Source of the DNA: Deferrisomatales bacterium
GTDB taxonomy: Bacteria; Desulfobacterota; Deferrisomatia; Deferrisomatales; JARGFW01
Reading direction: 5' to 3'
Assembly: GCA_029211085.1 (NCBI GenBank)
Contig: JARGFW010000002.1
Coordinates: 19,091 to 83,090 of the forward strand
DNA: 64,000 nt
The notes beneath the pieces were generated by a model. The model saw only the letters and a program-made list of their open reading frames with translations, was not told the origin of the DNA and did not search any database. The position numbers were made by a program, and so were the translations under genes. Shown here one piece after another: positions 36,590-46,221 of the stretch. The first letter of the stretch is position 1. Each line of letters begins with the position of its first letter.

Positions 36590-38845
36590 TCAAGCCTCCC
36601 GGCCCGTTGCCTGCAGGGCCTCGCGCACCCGCTCCAGGTTGGCGGGCAACTGGGTAATCCTCTTCCCGCAGGCCTGGGCCAGGGCGCCCAGGATCGCCGG
36701 CGCCGTGGGGATCAGGGCGGGTTCCCCCACCCCCTTGGCTCCGTAGGGCCCCGTGGCCTCCCGGCTCTCCACGATCAGGGGAGTGAGCCGCGGCACGTCC
36801 AGGGCGGTGGGGATGAGGTAGGTGTCCAGGTTGACGTCCTTCCCCGGGGAGAACTCTTCCATCAGGGCCATGCCGAGCCCCATGGCCGCGCCGCCGCGGA
36901 TCTGACCCAGCACCCCGGGCGGGTGGATGGCCCGGCCCACATCGTGGGCGGCCGCGAGCCGCTCCACCCGGACCTGGGCGGTGGCCCGGTCCACGGCGAC
37001 CCGGGCCACCTGGGCGGCGAACGCGTAGGTCCCGTACGGGCGGCCCTGGCCGGTGCGGTGGTCCAGGGCCGAGGTGTCCGGGTCGAAGACGCCCGCCTCC
37101 CGGGCCGGCTCCCCGGCGGCGGCGAAGGCGGCGGCCACCTGGCCCAGGCCGGCGCCCCGGGAAGGCTGGGAGCGGGAATGCACACCGCCGTCCCGCAGTT
37201 CCAGGTCGTCTCGAGGCACCTCCAGGAGTTCCTCGGCACGCTCCAGCACCCGCTCCCGCAGCCGGGCCGCGGCCTCCAGCACCGCCCCGCCGGAGATGTA
37301 GGTCTGGCGACTCGCCGAGGTGGCCCCCGCGTTGGTGGTGCGGCCGGTGTCCCCGCGCACCAGGCGCAGTCCGTCCGGGTCGATGCCCAGGGTCTCGGCG
37401 CAGATCGCCAGGAGCACCTGGTCCGAACCCTGGCCGATGTCCGCGGCGCCGGTGAACAGGGTGAAGCGGCCGTCTTCCCCGAGCTCCACCTGGGCCGTGG
37501 AGGGGTTCGACACCCCGGTGTTGCCGATGCCGTAGTACATGGCGCCCACACCGATCCCGCGCAGGTGTTCCCGGTCGCTCCGGCAGGTGCGCCGCCAGCG
37601 GTCGCGCACGGCGTCCACCTTGGCCAGGCACTCCGAAAGCCCGACACTCGCCCCGAGCACATGGCCGGTGATGGTGGCGTCGCCGGGGCGCAGGGCGTTG
37701 CGAAACCGCACCTCCAAGGGATCGACGCCCAGGGCCTCGGCCAGGAGGTCCATCTGGCCCTCGTGGGCGAACGCCACCTGGGGTGTGCCGAACCCGCGCA
37801 TGGCGCCGGAGAAGGGGTGGTTGGTGTAGACGGCCCGGGAGCGGACGCGGGCGCTCGGCACCCGGTAGGGCCCGGCCGCGTGGACCGCGGCCCGCATGGC
37901 CACGGCCAGGCCGTAGGACGCGTAGGCCCCGGTGTCCGCCACCAGGTCCGCTTCCACGGCCAAGAGGCGTCCCTCCGGGTCCGCGGCGCTCCGATACTTC
38001 ATGACCATGGGGTGGCGCTTTCCCGACGCCAAGAGCGACTCTTCGCGGGTGTAGACCAGCCGCGACGCCCGCCCCGTGAGCCAGGTGGCGAGCGCCACGT
38101 ACGGTTGGGCCGAGAGATCGAGCTTGCCGCCGAACCCGCCGCCGGTGGGCGCCTGGGTGACGCGCACCCGCTCCGCCGAAATCCCCAGGAGCCGGCACAG
38201 GTCGTCCCGGTCGTAGTGGGGGTTCTGGGTGGAGCAGGTGACCGTGAGGACGCCCTCGTCCATCCAGGCCACGGCCGCCTCGGGCTCCAGGTAGGCGTGC
38301 TCGATCCAGGTGGTCCGGTAGGTCCGTTCCACCACGGCGGCGGCCCGGCCGAACGCCGCGTCCACGTCGCCCCGCTCGATGCGCTGCTCGAAGCAGAGGT
38401 TTCCCTTCTCGTGGAGGGGTGCCGCGTCCGCGGCCAGGGCTTCCTCGGGGGTCCAGAGGGCCGGCAGGGGTTCGTAGACCACCTCGACGGCCCGGGCGCC
38501 CAGGGCCGCGGTCTCCGGGGTCTCCGCCGCCACCAGGGCCACCGCGTCCCCCACGCAGCGCACCCGCCCGGGGGCGAGCATGGGCTGATCCGCGGTGAGG
38601 CGGATGATGCCGTAGCAGTTCTCCCCGGGGACGTCTCGGGCGGTGAAGACCCGCACCACCCCGGGTACGGCCTGTGCGCTCCCCGCGCGGATCTCCAGTA
38701 CCCTCGCGTGGGCCTCGGTGGACCGCACCACGGCCAGGTGGAGGCAGCCCGGCACTTTCAGGTCCGCGGCGTAGCGCAGCCGCCCCAGCACCTTGTCCAG
38801 GGCATCGCGCCGCACGTTGCGGGCCCCGATCGTGCCGCGGCTCAT
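36590..38845 (-). CDS. Molybdenum hydroxylase large (molybdopterin-binding) subunit, XDH family
   Basis: MSRGTIGARNVRRDALDKVLGRLRYAADLKVPGCLHLAVVRSTEAHARV; APTGGGFGGKLDLSAQ; GAMRGFGTPQVAFAHE; GPYGAKGVGEPALIPTAPAILGALAQACGKRI. Confidence 0.93.
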   Translation of the reverse strand: MSRGTIGARNVRRDALDKVLGRLRYAADLKVPGCLHLAVVRSTEAHARVLEIRAGSAQAVPGVVRVFTARDVPGENCYGIIRLTADQPMLAPGRVRCVGDAVALVAAETPETAALGARAVEVVYEPLPALWTPEEALAADAAPLHEKGNLCFEQRIERGDVDAAFGRAAAVVERTYRTTWIEHAYLEPEAAVAWMDEGVLTVTCSTQNPHYDRDDLCRLLGISAERVRVTQAPTGGGFGGKLDLSAQPYVALATWLTGRASRLVYTREESLLASGKRHPMVMKYRSAADPEGRLLAVEADLVADTGAYASYGLAVAMRAAVHAAGPYRVPSARVRSRAVYTNHPFSGAMRGFGTPQVAFAHEGQMDLLAEALGVDPLEVRFRNALRPGDATITGHVLGASVGLSECLAKVDAVRDRWRRTCRSDREHLRGIGVGAMYYGIGNTGVSNPSTAQVELGEDGRFTLFTGAADIGQGSDQVLLAICAETLGIDPDGLRLVRGDTGRTTNAGATSASRQTYISGGAVLEAAARLRERVLERAEELLEVPRDDLELRDGGVHSRSQPSRGAGLGQVAAAFAAAGEPAREAGVFDPDTSALDHRTGQGRPYGTYAFAAQVARVAVDRATAQVRVERLAAAHDVGRAIHPPGVLGQIRGGAAMGLGMALMEEFSPGKDVNLDTYLIPTALDVPRLTPLIVESREATGPYGAKGVGEPALIPTAPAILGALAQACGKRITQLPANLERVREALQATGREA

Positions 38846-39711
38846 TGCTGCCCCTTTCCGCGTTCGGCCAGGAAGGCATCGCGTGCCTCGCGGAGGGCCC
38901 GCACCACCAGGGCCCGCACCACGGGCAGTTTGTACGCCATGGAGGCCCGGCCCCCGGAGGCCTGGCGGACCACCTCCTCCACTGCCCGGCCCGCCTCCTC
39001 CAGCTGCGGGTCGCCGAAACCCCGGTGCACCACCTCTTCCGCCTCCAGGAGCCGTTGCGGGCGGGGGAACACGGCGCCCACGGCGATCCGCGCGAGGCCG
39101 GTTTCCGGGTTGGCCATGACCGCCGCCGAGAGGCGGCTGATGGCCGCGGCCCGCCGCCGTCCGATCTTCAGGAAGGAAGCGCCGTGGGGGGTTTGCCGGG
39201 GGATGAGGATGGCCACCAGGATCTCGTCGGCCGCCAGGACGGTCTGCCCGGGGCCCTGGAAGAACTCCCCCACGGAGAGCCGCCGCTCGCCCCGGGGTCC
39301 GGACACGGCGAAATGGGCCCGGAGCGCCGCCAGGGCCGGCAGGGTGTCGGCCGCCACGGAGGCGTTGGCCGTGTTGCCCCCCAGGGTGGCCAGGTTGCGC
39401 ACCTGCACCGACCCCACCCAGGACGACGCCTGGGCCAACAGCGGAGCCCGCCGGTGGACCAGGGGGCTCTCCGCGACCGCCGCGTGGGTGGTCGCCGCTC
39501 CGATCCGCAGCGTGCCGTCCCCGTCTTCTCGGAGCACCCGCAGCTCCGGGATCGCGGTCACGTCGACGAGGGTCCCGAGGGTCACCTTGCCGTGGCGCGA
39601 CGCGACCAGGAGATCCGTGCCGCCGGCGACCACTCGGGTGTCGCCGTCCTGCCCCAGCGCGTCGAGGGCCTCCCCGAGAACCCGGGGCCGCAGGTAGCGC
39701 AGCGCGCTCAC
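38842..39711 (-). CDS. Molybdenum hydroxylase FAD-binding (medium) subunit
   Basis: VVAGGTDLLVASRHGKVTLGTLVDVTAIPELRVL...VRNLATLGGNTANASVAADTLPALAALRAHFAV; 4-bp overlaps with both neighbours. Confidence 0.92.
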   Translation of the reverse strand: MSALRYLRPRVLGEALDALGQDGDTRVVAGGTDLLVASRHGKVTLGTLVDVTAIPELRVLREDGDGTLRIGAATTHAAVAESPLVHRRAPLLAQASSWVGSVQVRNLATLGGNTANASVAADTLPALAALRAHFAVSGPRGERRLSVGEFFQGPGQTVLAADEILVAILIPRQTPHGASFLKIGRRRAAAISRLSAAVMANPETGLARIAVGAVFPRPQRLLEAEEVVHRGFGDPQLEEAGRAVEEVVRQASGGRASMAYKLPVVRALVVRALREARDAFLAERGKGQQ

Positions 39712-40202
39712 GGCCGGATCGCTTCCCGGGACGCCGCGTACACCGCGTCCACGATGGCGTCGTACCCGGTGCACCGGCAGAGGTTCCCGGCGATCGCGAC
39801 CCGGATCTCTTCCCGGGAAGGCTGCGGGTTCCGATCCAGGAGGGCCTTGGCGGAGAGCAGCATGCCGGGGGTGCAGAACCCGCACTGGACCGCGTGCTTC
39901 TCCACGAACCAACGCTGCAGGGGGTGGAGGGCCTCCGGGCCACCCAGGCCCTCCACGGTCAGAACGTCTGCGCCGTCCACCTTGCCGGCGAGCACCAGGC
40001 AGGCGTTCACGGCCTGGCCGTCCAGCAGCACGGTGCAGCCGCCGCACTCGCCGACCCCGCACCCCTCCTTGGCGCCGATCAGGTCGAAATGCTCCCGCAG
40101 CAGCCACAGCAGCGTCCGGTGGGGTTCCACCCGGACGCTGACGGTCTCGCCGTTGAGGGTGAACGCGAGGGAAAGCAGGTCTTGGGACATCCCGTTTCTC
40201 AT
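39708..40202 (-). CDS. Molybdenum hydroxylase 2Fe-2S (small) subunit
   Basis: LLWLLREHFDLIGAKEGCGVGECGGCTVLLDGQAVNACL...QCGFCTPGMLLSAKALLDRNPQPSREEIRVAIAGNLCRCTGYDAIVDAV. Confidence 0.95.
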   Translation of the reverse strand: MRNGMSQDLLSLAFTLNGETVSVRVEPHRTLLWLLREHFDLIGAKEGCGVGECGGCTVLLDGQAVNACLVLAGKVDGADVLTVEGLGGPEALHPLQRWFVEKHAVQCGFCTPGMLLSAKALLDRNPQPSREEIRVAIAGNLCRCTGYDAIVDAVYAASREAIRP

Positions 40203-40248
40203 TCCAAATCCGGCCGGGTTACTCTGACCCGGCCCATTGGAGATTCAC

Positions 40249-41556
40249 CTACCGGGTCATCATCGCCGGCAGATACAGCGCGATCTGGGGGAAGATGGTG
40301 ATCAGGGCCACCACGACGAAGATCGCCAGGAGAAAGGGCAGCACGCCGCGGAAGATGGTCTCCACCCGCACGTCCCCGGCCACACCGGCCACGGTGAAGA
40401 CGTTTAGCCCCATGGGGGGCGTGATGAGCCCGGCCTCCATCATGAGCACGGCCATCACCCCGAACCAGATGGGGTCGAACCCCAGGTTGGTGATCACCGG
40501 GTAGATCACCGGCATGGTGAGGACCATCATGGAGATGGCGTCGAGGAAGCAGCCGAGCATGAGATAGATGAGCAGGATGACCACATGGATCAGATACGGG
40601 GAGACCGCCAGCTCGCTGGCCCACGTGGCCACCTGCATCGGGATCGTGGAGAGCGCCAGGAAGTAGCTGAACACGTTGGCGCCGGCCACCAGGAACAGCA
40701 CCATCACCGAGATGCGGGTGGCCTCCTGCAGGGCCTGCACCAGGTTCGTCCAGGTGACCTTGCCTTTCACCAGCGAGACCAGGAACAGCACGGTGGCGCC
40801 CACGGCGCCGGCTTCGGTGGGGGTGAAGAACCCCAGGTAGATGCCGCCCATGACGATGGCGAACAGCAGCAGCGGCTCCCACACCCCCAGCAGCGCCGTG
40901 AACTTCTGCGCCCAGGACACCGTCTCGGCCCGGGCCGGGGCGAGCTTGGGGTTCAGCTTCACAAGAAAGATGATGATTGCCACGTACGCCGCGGCCAGCA
41001 GGAGCCCCGGGAACATCCCGGCCACCAGGAGCTTGCCGATGGACTGCTCGGTGAGCATCCCGTAGACCACGAAGCCGATGCTCGGCGGGATGAGGAACCC
41101 GAGGGTTCCACCGGCGGCCACGGTGCCCGTGGCCAGGCGGGGGTGGTACCCGTAGCGCTTCATCTCGGGCAGGGCCACGGTGCCCATGGCAGCGGCCGTG
41201 GCCACCGACGACCCCGATACGGCCGAGAACCCGGCGCAGGCGCCGATGGTGGCGATGCCCAGGCCCCCGGGCAGGCGGCGCAGCCACTTCTCGAAGGCGC
41301 CGTAGAGGTCGCGGGTCAGGCCCGAACTGCCTGCGAAACCACCCATCACGATGAACAGCGGGATGACGGTGTAGGGGTAGTAGGAGGAGACCTCGTAGAC
41401 GGTGCGGGCCACCACGGGCAGCGCCGCCTGCACCGAAGCCAGATAGCTGATTCCGCCGAACCCCACCAGCATCAGGGCGAAGGCGATGGGCATGCCCAGG
41501 GCGAGCAGCGCGAACATTATCACGGTACCTGCAAGACCGACGATCATCGGGTCCAC
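40249..41556 (-). CDS. dctM: TRAP transporter large permease (DctM)
   Basis: ~435 aa multi-TM: TVIPLFIVMGGFAGSSGLTRDLYGAFEKWLRRLPGGLGIATIGACAGFSAVSGSSVATAAAMGTVALPEMKRYGYHPRLATGTVAAGGTLGFLIPPS. Confidence 0.93.
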   Translation of the reverse strand: MDPMIVGLAGTVIMFALLALGMPIAFALMLVGFGGISYLASVQAALPVVARTVYEVSSYYPYTVIPLFIVMGGFAGSSGLTRDLYGAFEKWLRRLPGGLGIATIGACAGFSAVSGSSVATAAAMGTVALPEMKRYGYHPRLATGTVAAGGTLGFLIPPSIGFVVYGMLTEQSIGKLLVAGMFPGLLLAAAYVAIIIFLVKLNPKLAPARAETVSWAQKFTALLGVWEPLLLFAIVMGGIYLGFFTPTEAGAVGATVLFLVSLVKGKVTWTNLVQALQEATRISVMVLFLVAGANVFSYFLALSTIPMQVATWASELAVSPYLIHVVILLIYLMLGCFLDAISMMVLTMPVIYPVITNLGFDPIWFGVMAVLMMEAGLITPPMGLNVFTVAGVAGDVRVETIFRGVLPFLLAIFVVVALITIFPQIALYLPAMMTR

Positions 41557-41558
41557 GG

Positions 41559-42047
41559 TCACCTCCTCACCAGGCGGCCGCAGGCCTCGCCGAGGTCCAC
41601 AACCAGCTCCAGGAACAGGAGCACTCCCGCCAGGGAGACCAGGAGCTTGAAGGGCCGCTGGGGCACCCGGAGCATGTCCGAGACCGCTCGCTCCTCCATA
41701 CCCCCAGTCCACCCCTGCCAGGCGAGGACACCGATGATGAACAGGCTCAGCAGCAGGGTGAAGACCTCGAATCCAGCCGCTGCCCGCGGGGACAGCCGCG
41801 AGGTGAGCATCTCCACCCGCACGTGGGCCTTGGCCTGCTGGGTGTAGGCGACGCCCAGGAGCACGAAGACCGCCAGGAAGTAACTGGAGAGCTCCATGGT
41901 GCCGGGGATGGGCCGGGACCACACGGCCCGGCCCACCACCTCGGCAGAGGTCAGGAGCATGAGGGGCAGGAGCATGAACATGCCCAGGAACGATAGCCCG
42001 TAGGAAGTGCGACGGACCGCCGTCCGGAACAGCTGAAATACCGCCAT
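41559..42047 (-). CDS. dctQ: TRAP transporter small permease (DctQ)
   Basis: 162 aa, four TM helices, MLLTSAEVVGRAVWSRPIPGTMELSSYFLAVFVLLGVAYTQQAKAHVRVEMLTSRLSPRA. Confidence 0.88.
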   Translation of the reverse strand: MAVFQLFRTAVRRTSYGLSFLGMFMLLPLMLLTSAEVVGRAVWSRPIPGTMELSSYFLAVFVLLGVAYTQQAKAHVRVEMLTSRLSPRAAAGFEVFTLLLSLFIIGVLAWQGWTGGMEERAVSDMLRVPQRPFKLLVSLAGVLLFLELVVDLGEACGRLVRR

Positions 42048-42088
42048 GGGAACCCTGCCTCTCCTCTCCTGTTATCCCGATCCCTGGA

Positions 42089-43144
42089 TCAGTGCCATTC
42101 CGCGGGGAACGCCTCGCACTTGGACCCGGACTCCTCGGCGATCTTGTTGTACATGGCCACGGCGTCCTTGGCGGCCAGGCCTTTCGCTTCCAGGTCGGCC
42201 ACCCACTTCTTGGTCTCCTCCTGGAACTTGGCAGACCAGCGTGCCTGCTCCGCGGCCGGGAGCTCGTAGAGTTCCACCCCCTTGTCCTTGATGTCCTGGA
42301 TCATCTTCTTGTACGCGTCCCGATCCAGTCCGTGGGTGGCGGCGAAGGGGTTGCCCACGACCTCGGCGATGATGGGTTTGAGATCGTCGGGAGTGTTGTC
42401 CCAGCTCTTCTGGTTCATCACCACGCCTTCGGTGACGCAGCCGAAGGTGGCCACCACGCCGTGTTTCACCACCTCGTGGAGCTTGAACGCCAACACCAGG
42501 GGCGAACAGGTGACCAGCCCGTCGATGGTGCCGGTCTCCAGGGCCAGGTACACGTCGCCCAGGGGCATGAACACCGGCTCGGCGCCGAGGGACTTGATGT
42601 AGTTGGTCTGGTGTCCGCCCGGGCTGCGGATCTTCAGTCCCTTGACGTCATCCATGGACTTCACCGGCTTCTTCGTCCAGAGGAAGGCCTGGATGCACCC
42701 GTTGAGCTCCAGGACCTTCACGCCCTCGAACTCCTTGTGCAGGACCTCCTCGGCCATCTTGTTGCCGATCGTCGTGGACGTGTCCTTGCCCTCGGTCCAG
42801 GTGGCCAGGGAGAGGACGTCGGAGAGGGGGAACCGGCCGGGGGTCCAGGTGGCGGTGAAGTAGCCCATATCCGAGAGGCCGTTCTTGACGATGTCATAGT
42901 GCTCCGGGCCCTTGCCCAGGGCACCGCCGGCGTAGAGGGTGTAGGTGATCCGGCCGTTGCTGCGTTTCTTCAGCTCCTCGAGCATCGGCTCCCACACCGT
43001 CTTGACCTCCCGGCTGGCGGGCGGGTGCCAGGTGCTGAACTTGATGTGGGTGGTGGATTCGGCGGCTACCGCCGCCGTCCCGGCGAGGGCGACCACCAGG
43101 GGAATGGACAAGAGCGCTCCGAGTACCGTTTTGACCATCTTCAT
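42089..43144 (-). CDS. dctP: TRAP transporter substrate-binding protein (DctP)
   Basis: Signal peptide; THIKFSTWHPPASREVKTVWEPMLEELKKRSNGRITYTLYAGGALGKGPEHYDIVKNGLSDMGYF...GLKIRSPGGHQTNYIKSLGAEPVFMPLGDVYLALETGTIDGLVTC. Confidence 0.92.
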   Translation of the reverse strand: MKMVKTVLGALLSIPLVVALAGTAAVAAESTTHIKFSTWHPPASREVKTVWEPMLEELKKRSNGRITYTLYAGGALGKGPEHYDIVKNGLSDMGYFTATWTPGRFPLSDVLSLATWTEGKDTSTTIGNKMAEEVLHKEFEGVKVLELNGCIQAFLWTKKPVKSMDDVKGLKIRSPGGHQTNYIKSLGAEPVFMPLGDVYLALETGTIDGLVTCSPLVLAFKLHEVVKHGVVATFGCVTEGVVMNQKSWDNTPDDLKPIIAEVVGNPFAATHGLDRDAYKKMIQDIKDKGVELYELPAAEQARWSAKFQEETKKWVADLEAKGLAAKDAVAMYNKIAEESGSKCEAFPAEWH

Positions 43145-43289
43145 TGCTCTACCCTCCTCGAACCGTGTGTCAGTTTCCGACAGCCCCTCTGGCTGATCGT
43201 GTCCACTCGTCAGGTCCTGCCCCTGTCTCCCTCACTGCCCCCTCTTTGCGCGCCACGTCGCCGCAGAAATCATCTGCAGCTTTAGTAAT

Positions 43290-43306
43290 ATCAATTTGCA
43301 GTTGAT
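43290..43306. promoter_or_regulatory. AT-rich inverted repeat in the TRAP operon upstream region (candidate operator)
   Basis: ATCAA-tttgcag-TTGAT within an AT-rich island (gctttagtaatatcaatttgcagttgatttatag), upstream of dctP. Confidence 0.35.
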
Positions 43307-43540
43307 TTATAGATGGGCCGCCAGGGTCTGTCAACAAGCATTTGAGCCCACACTCGACCTTCCGCGGCTGTGCCCGCGTGGCGGGTTGCGCATAGGATGC
43401 CAGAGATCTGGCATGTTTCCAGTCCCGGGTCGCAGATATCCGCGCTGCGGCATGGATCCCAATACGCAGGGACTGCGCGAAGCTCCGTGGCCGGGAGCGT
43501 TGCCCGAGAACCCGCACCCGAAAGGAGGTGGGTACGCCGA

Positions 43541-44092
43541 CTACCAGGACGGCGGAGAGATCACCCAGACGACTTCGACGTCCTCTTCTCCGCTGTTGAT
43601 CCAGTCGTGGGGGGTTCGGGAGGAGTAGTAGAAACTCTCCCCGGAGGCGACTGCATGGGTGGTGCCGCCGACCGTCAGGGTCAGGGTCCCCTTCAGGACG
43701 ATCCCGAACTCCTCTCCTGCGTGGGTGTAGGACTCCTTGGAGCCTCCCCCGGGAGGGACCACCGTATAGAAGGGCTGGATCAGTTTGCCCCGCGTGGAGC
43801 GGACCAGTTGCTGGATCCTGGCGTCCCACTTCCGCACCGACATGTCCCGCCGGTCGGCCACTTTCATCACCACCGGTTCCGACTCCTCTTCGTCGTGATC
43901 GAAGAAGTCGACGATGTTGACCCCCAGGGCCTGGGCGATCTTCTTGAGGGTCGCGATGGAGGGGGAGGTGTGGCCTTTCTCGATCTGGGACAGATGGGCC
44001 CCCGTGCACCCCACCTTGTCGCCCAACTGCTTCAGCGTCAGACGCCGCGCCTCGCGCATCGCCTTCAGTTTCTCCCCGATCTCATTCGGCAT
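43541..44092 (-). CDS. XRE-family HTH regulator with C-terminal cupin domain
   Basis: MPNEIGEKLKAMREARRLTLKQLGDKVGCTGAHLSQIEKGHTSPSIATLKKIAQALGVNIVDFF...; cupin HAGEEFGIVLKGTLTLTVGGTTHAVASGESFYYSSRTPHDWINSG. Confidence 0.92.
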   Translation of the reverse strand: MPNEIGEKLKAMREARRLTLKQLGDKVGCTGAHLSQIEKGHTSPSIATLKKIAQALGVNIVDFFDHDEEESEPVVMKVADRRDMSVRKWDARIQQLVRSTRGKLIQPFYTVVPPGGGSKESYTHAGEEFGIVLKGTLTLTVGGTTHAVASGESFYYSSRTPHDWINSGEEDVEVVWVISPPSW

Positions 44093-44319
44093 AGAGTCGC
44101 TCCACGCAACGGCTTCCCGGCCCCTTTGGGGCCGCGGCAAGTTCAAGCAACAGAAACCACTCGTAAACCAGAAGTTCATCATACGGGCTTTGGCGGCTCA
44201 AGCCCCGAGGAAGAACACGCCCCGCCGCGACGTGGAATCCGACCTTCCTTCCCGGTGCATCCGAGCTCGTGCCCCCCTTGCATCCTCTTCGCCGGGGATT
44301 GCCCGCCATCGCCCGAGGG

Positions 44320-45708
44320 TCAGGGGAGGGTGCCCTCCGAGGCCGCCCCGGCGCTCCCCAGCCCGCGCCATCGCCCCAGGGAACAGAGGATCCCCAAGCC
44401 GCACAGAAAGCAAAACGCCAGGAGCGAGACGCGCATGCTGAGCAGGAACGCAGGCTGGGTCTGGGGTGTCACGGAGTGGCCCCCCATGAATACCGAAAAC
44501 GCCACGGTAATGATCGTCATGCTGGTCATCATGCCCAGGGAGCGCATGCTGGCCGTGAGACCGGAGGCCACCCCAAGGTGACGGGGGGGGACACTGCCCA
44601 TGATGACGCTGGTGTTTGGCGAAGAGAAAAGCGCGAACCCGACACCGAGAAAGCTCAGCATGAACACGACCACGGGGAGGGGCGTGGGCGCCGCCAAGGT
44701 CGCAGCGATACCCAGGCCCACGGCGCACAGGGCCATGCCCGCCGTCGCCACCCGGTCCGCAGGGAAACGGTCCGACAATCGGCCGCACAGGGGGGAAAGC
44801 AACGCCTGTATCACCGGCTGCACCATCAGCACCGTGCCAGCGGTCCTGGGTGGGAGGCCCTTCACGTACTGCAAGTACAGGCTCAGAAAGAACGTCACCC
44901 CGAAGGTCGCTGCGTAGTTGAGGAGGGCCGCCAGGTTGCTCAGCGCGAAGACCCGGTTGTCCCGCAACAGGCGAACGTCCAGCACCGGGTAGGTCGTGCG
45001 GGCCTCGACCATGACGAAGAGGACCAACCCGGTCGCACCGGCAAGCATCGCCCCCCAGGGCCACCGTTCCCCGCCGAGATTCGAGGCGCCCACCACCAGC
45101 AAGCTGATGGCCCCGGCGTACAGAAGACTCCCCCGCCAGTCGAACGGCTCGCCCCGCGCATCGGCCCATTCCCCGCGCAGCTTCCAGCGGACCAGGAGGA
45201 ACGTGACGGACCCCAAGGGGATGCACAGATAGAACAGGGAGCGCCAGCCGAACGCGGTGACCAGTACGCCTCCGATGAACGGCCCGCAGGAAATGCCCGC
45301 GTAGACACTGGCTACCGAGATTCCCAACGCCCTGCCTCGCTCGTGGGGCGGGAAGACGGCCACCACGATGGCCATGCCGGTGGCCGCGATCATGGCACCG
45401 CCCATGCCTTGCAGAAAGCGGAGCCCGATGACCGCCTCGACCGAGCCGGCCTGGGACAGCGCGCCGCCGAACACCGTGAACAATACGATCCCCGTCTGGA
45501 AGACCCGTCGGCGTCCGTGAATGTCGCCCAGGCGGCCCATGGCGAGGAGCAACAGGGAGACCGAGAGAATGTAGGAGGTTTCCACCAGACCCAGTTGCTT
45601 GGCGCTGGCCCCGAGGTCCCGCCCCAGGGAAGGCAAAGCAACCCCCACGGCAGACATCATGAACGGGAGGAGGAAGTGGGCCACGGATACGGCAAACAGG
45701 GTGGCCAT
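44320..45708 (-). CDS. MFS transporter (drug:H+ antiporter-like)
   Basis: MATLFAVSVAHFLLPFMMSAVGVALPSLGRDLGASAKQLGLVETSYILSVSLLLLAMGRLGDIHGRRRVFQTGIVLFTVFG...; ~12-14 TM. Confidence 0.88.
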   Translation of the reverse strand: MATLFAVSVAHFLLPFMMSAVGVALPSLGRDLGASAKQLGLVETSYILSVSLLLLAMGRLGDIHGRRRVFQTGIVLFTVFGGALSQAGSVEAVIGLRFLQGMGGAMIAATGMAIVVAVFPPHERGRALGISVASVYAGISCGPFIGGVLVTAFGWRSLFYLCIPLGSVTFLLVRWKLRGEWADARGEPFDWRGSLLYAGAISLLVVGASNLGGERWPWGAMLAGATGLVLFVMVEARTTYPVLDVRLLRDNRVFALSNLAALLNYAATFGVTFFLSLYLQYVKGLPPRTAGTVLMVQPVIQALLSPLCGRLSDRFPADRVATAGMALCAVGLGIAATLAAPTPLPVVVFMLSFLGVGFALFSSPNTSVIMGSVPPRHLGVASGLTASMRSLGMMTSMTIITVAFSVFMGGHSVTPQTQPAFLLSMRVSLLAFCFLCGLGILCSLGRWRGLGSAGAASEGTLP

Positions 45709-46221
45709 CCTGGAGGTGTCCTGTCGTCCCACCTCAGCCGCGTCCCCGAACGGCCCTGCGGAAGCCCCGGTCGGTCCACTCCCGCGGGGCCGGCCCCGGC
45801 GCCTCACCATCCCGACGGAAGGGTTCGGCCATCGATGGCGGGCGCGGCGCCCCGACCCTCGAGGGCTCCCAGGCACCACCGGCTTGCAGGCGGATCCAAC
45901 TGTGGAGCGGGCTCAGGGCGCAGCCCAGGGAAGCCTCTGGAGGAGTCACTTTGCACCGGTTGTCTGTTGCCACGTGAACGGTAAGCCCAAAACGCTAGCC
46001 CCTCCAGGCCGGTCGCGTCAACCGCCCCTTCGTCCTCCACAGAGGGCCGCCCCCGCTCCGGAGGGTTCACCGGGTGCGGGGCCCCGGGCGGGGTGGCCGA
46101 AGGGCGGCGCACACCGACCGGGGGGGCCGTGCAGCCACCCGGGCCGGATCACCCCGGAACTTGATTCCACGCGGCATACTGGGCAACACTGACGCCTGCT
46201 GCGCCTCTCACCGGGACTACC

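Noticed and set aside
35864-39697. 1277-aa plus-strand ORF
   Set aside because: Antisense to the molybdenum hydroxylase genes, whose domain motifs are unambiguous; Arg/Ser/Ala/Pro-rich shadow frame.
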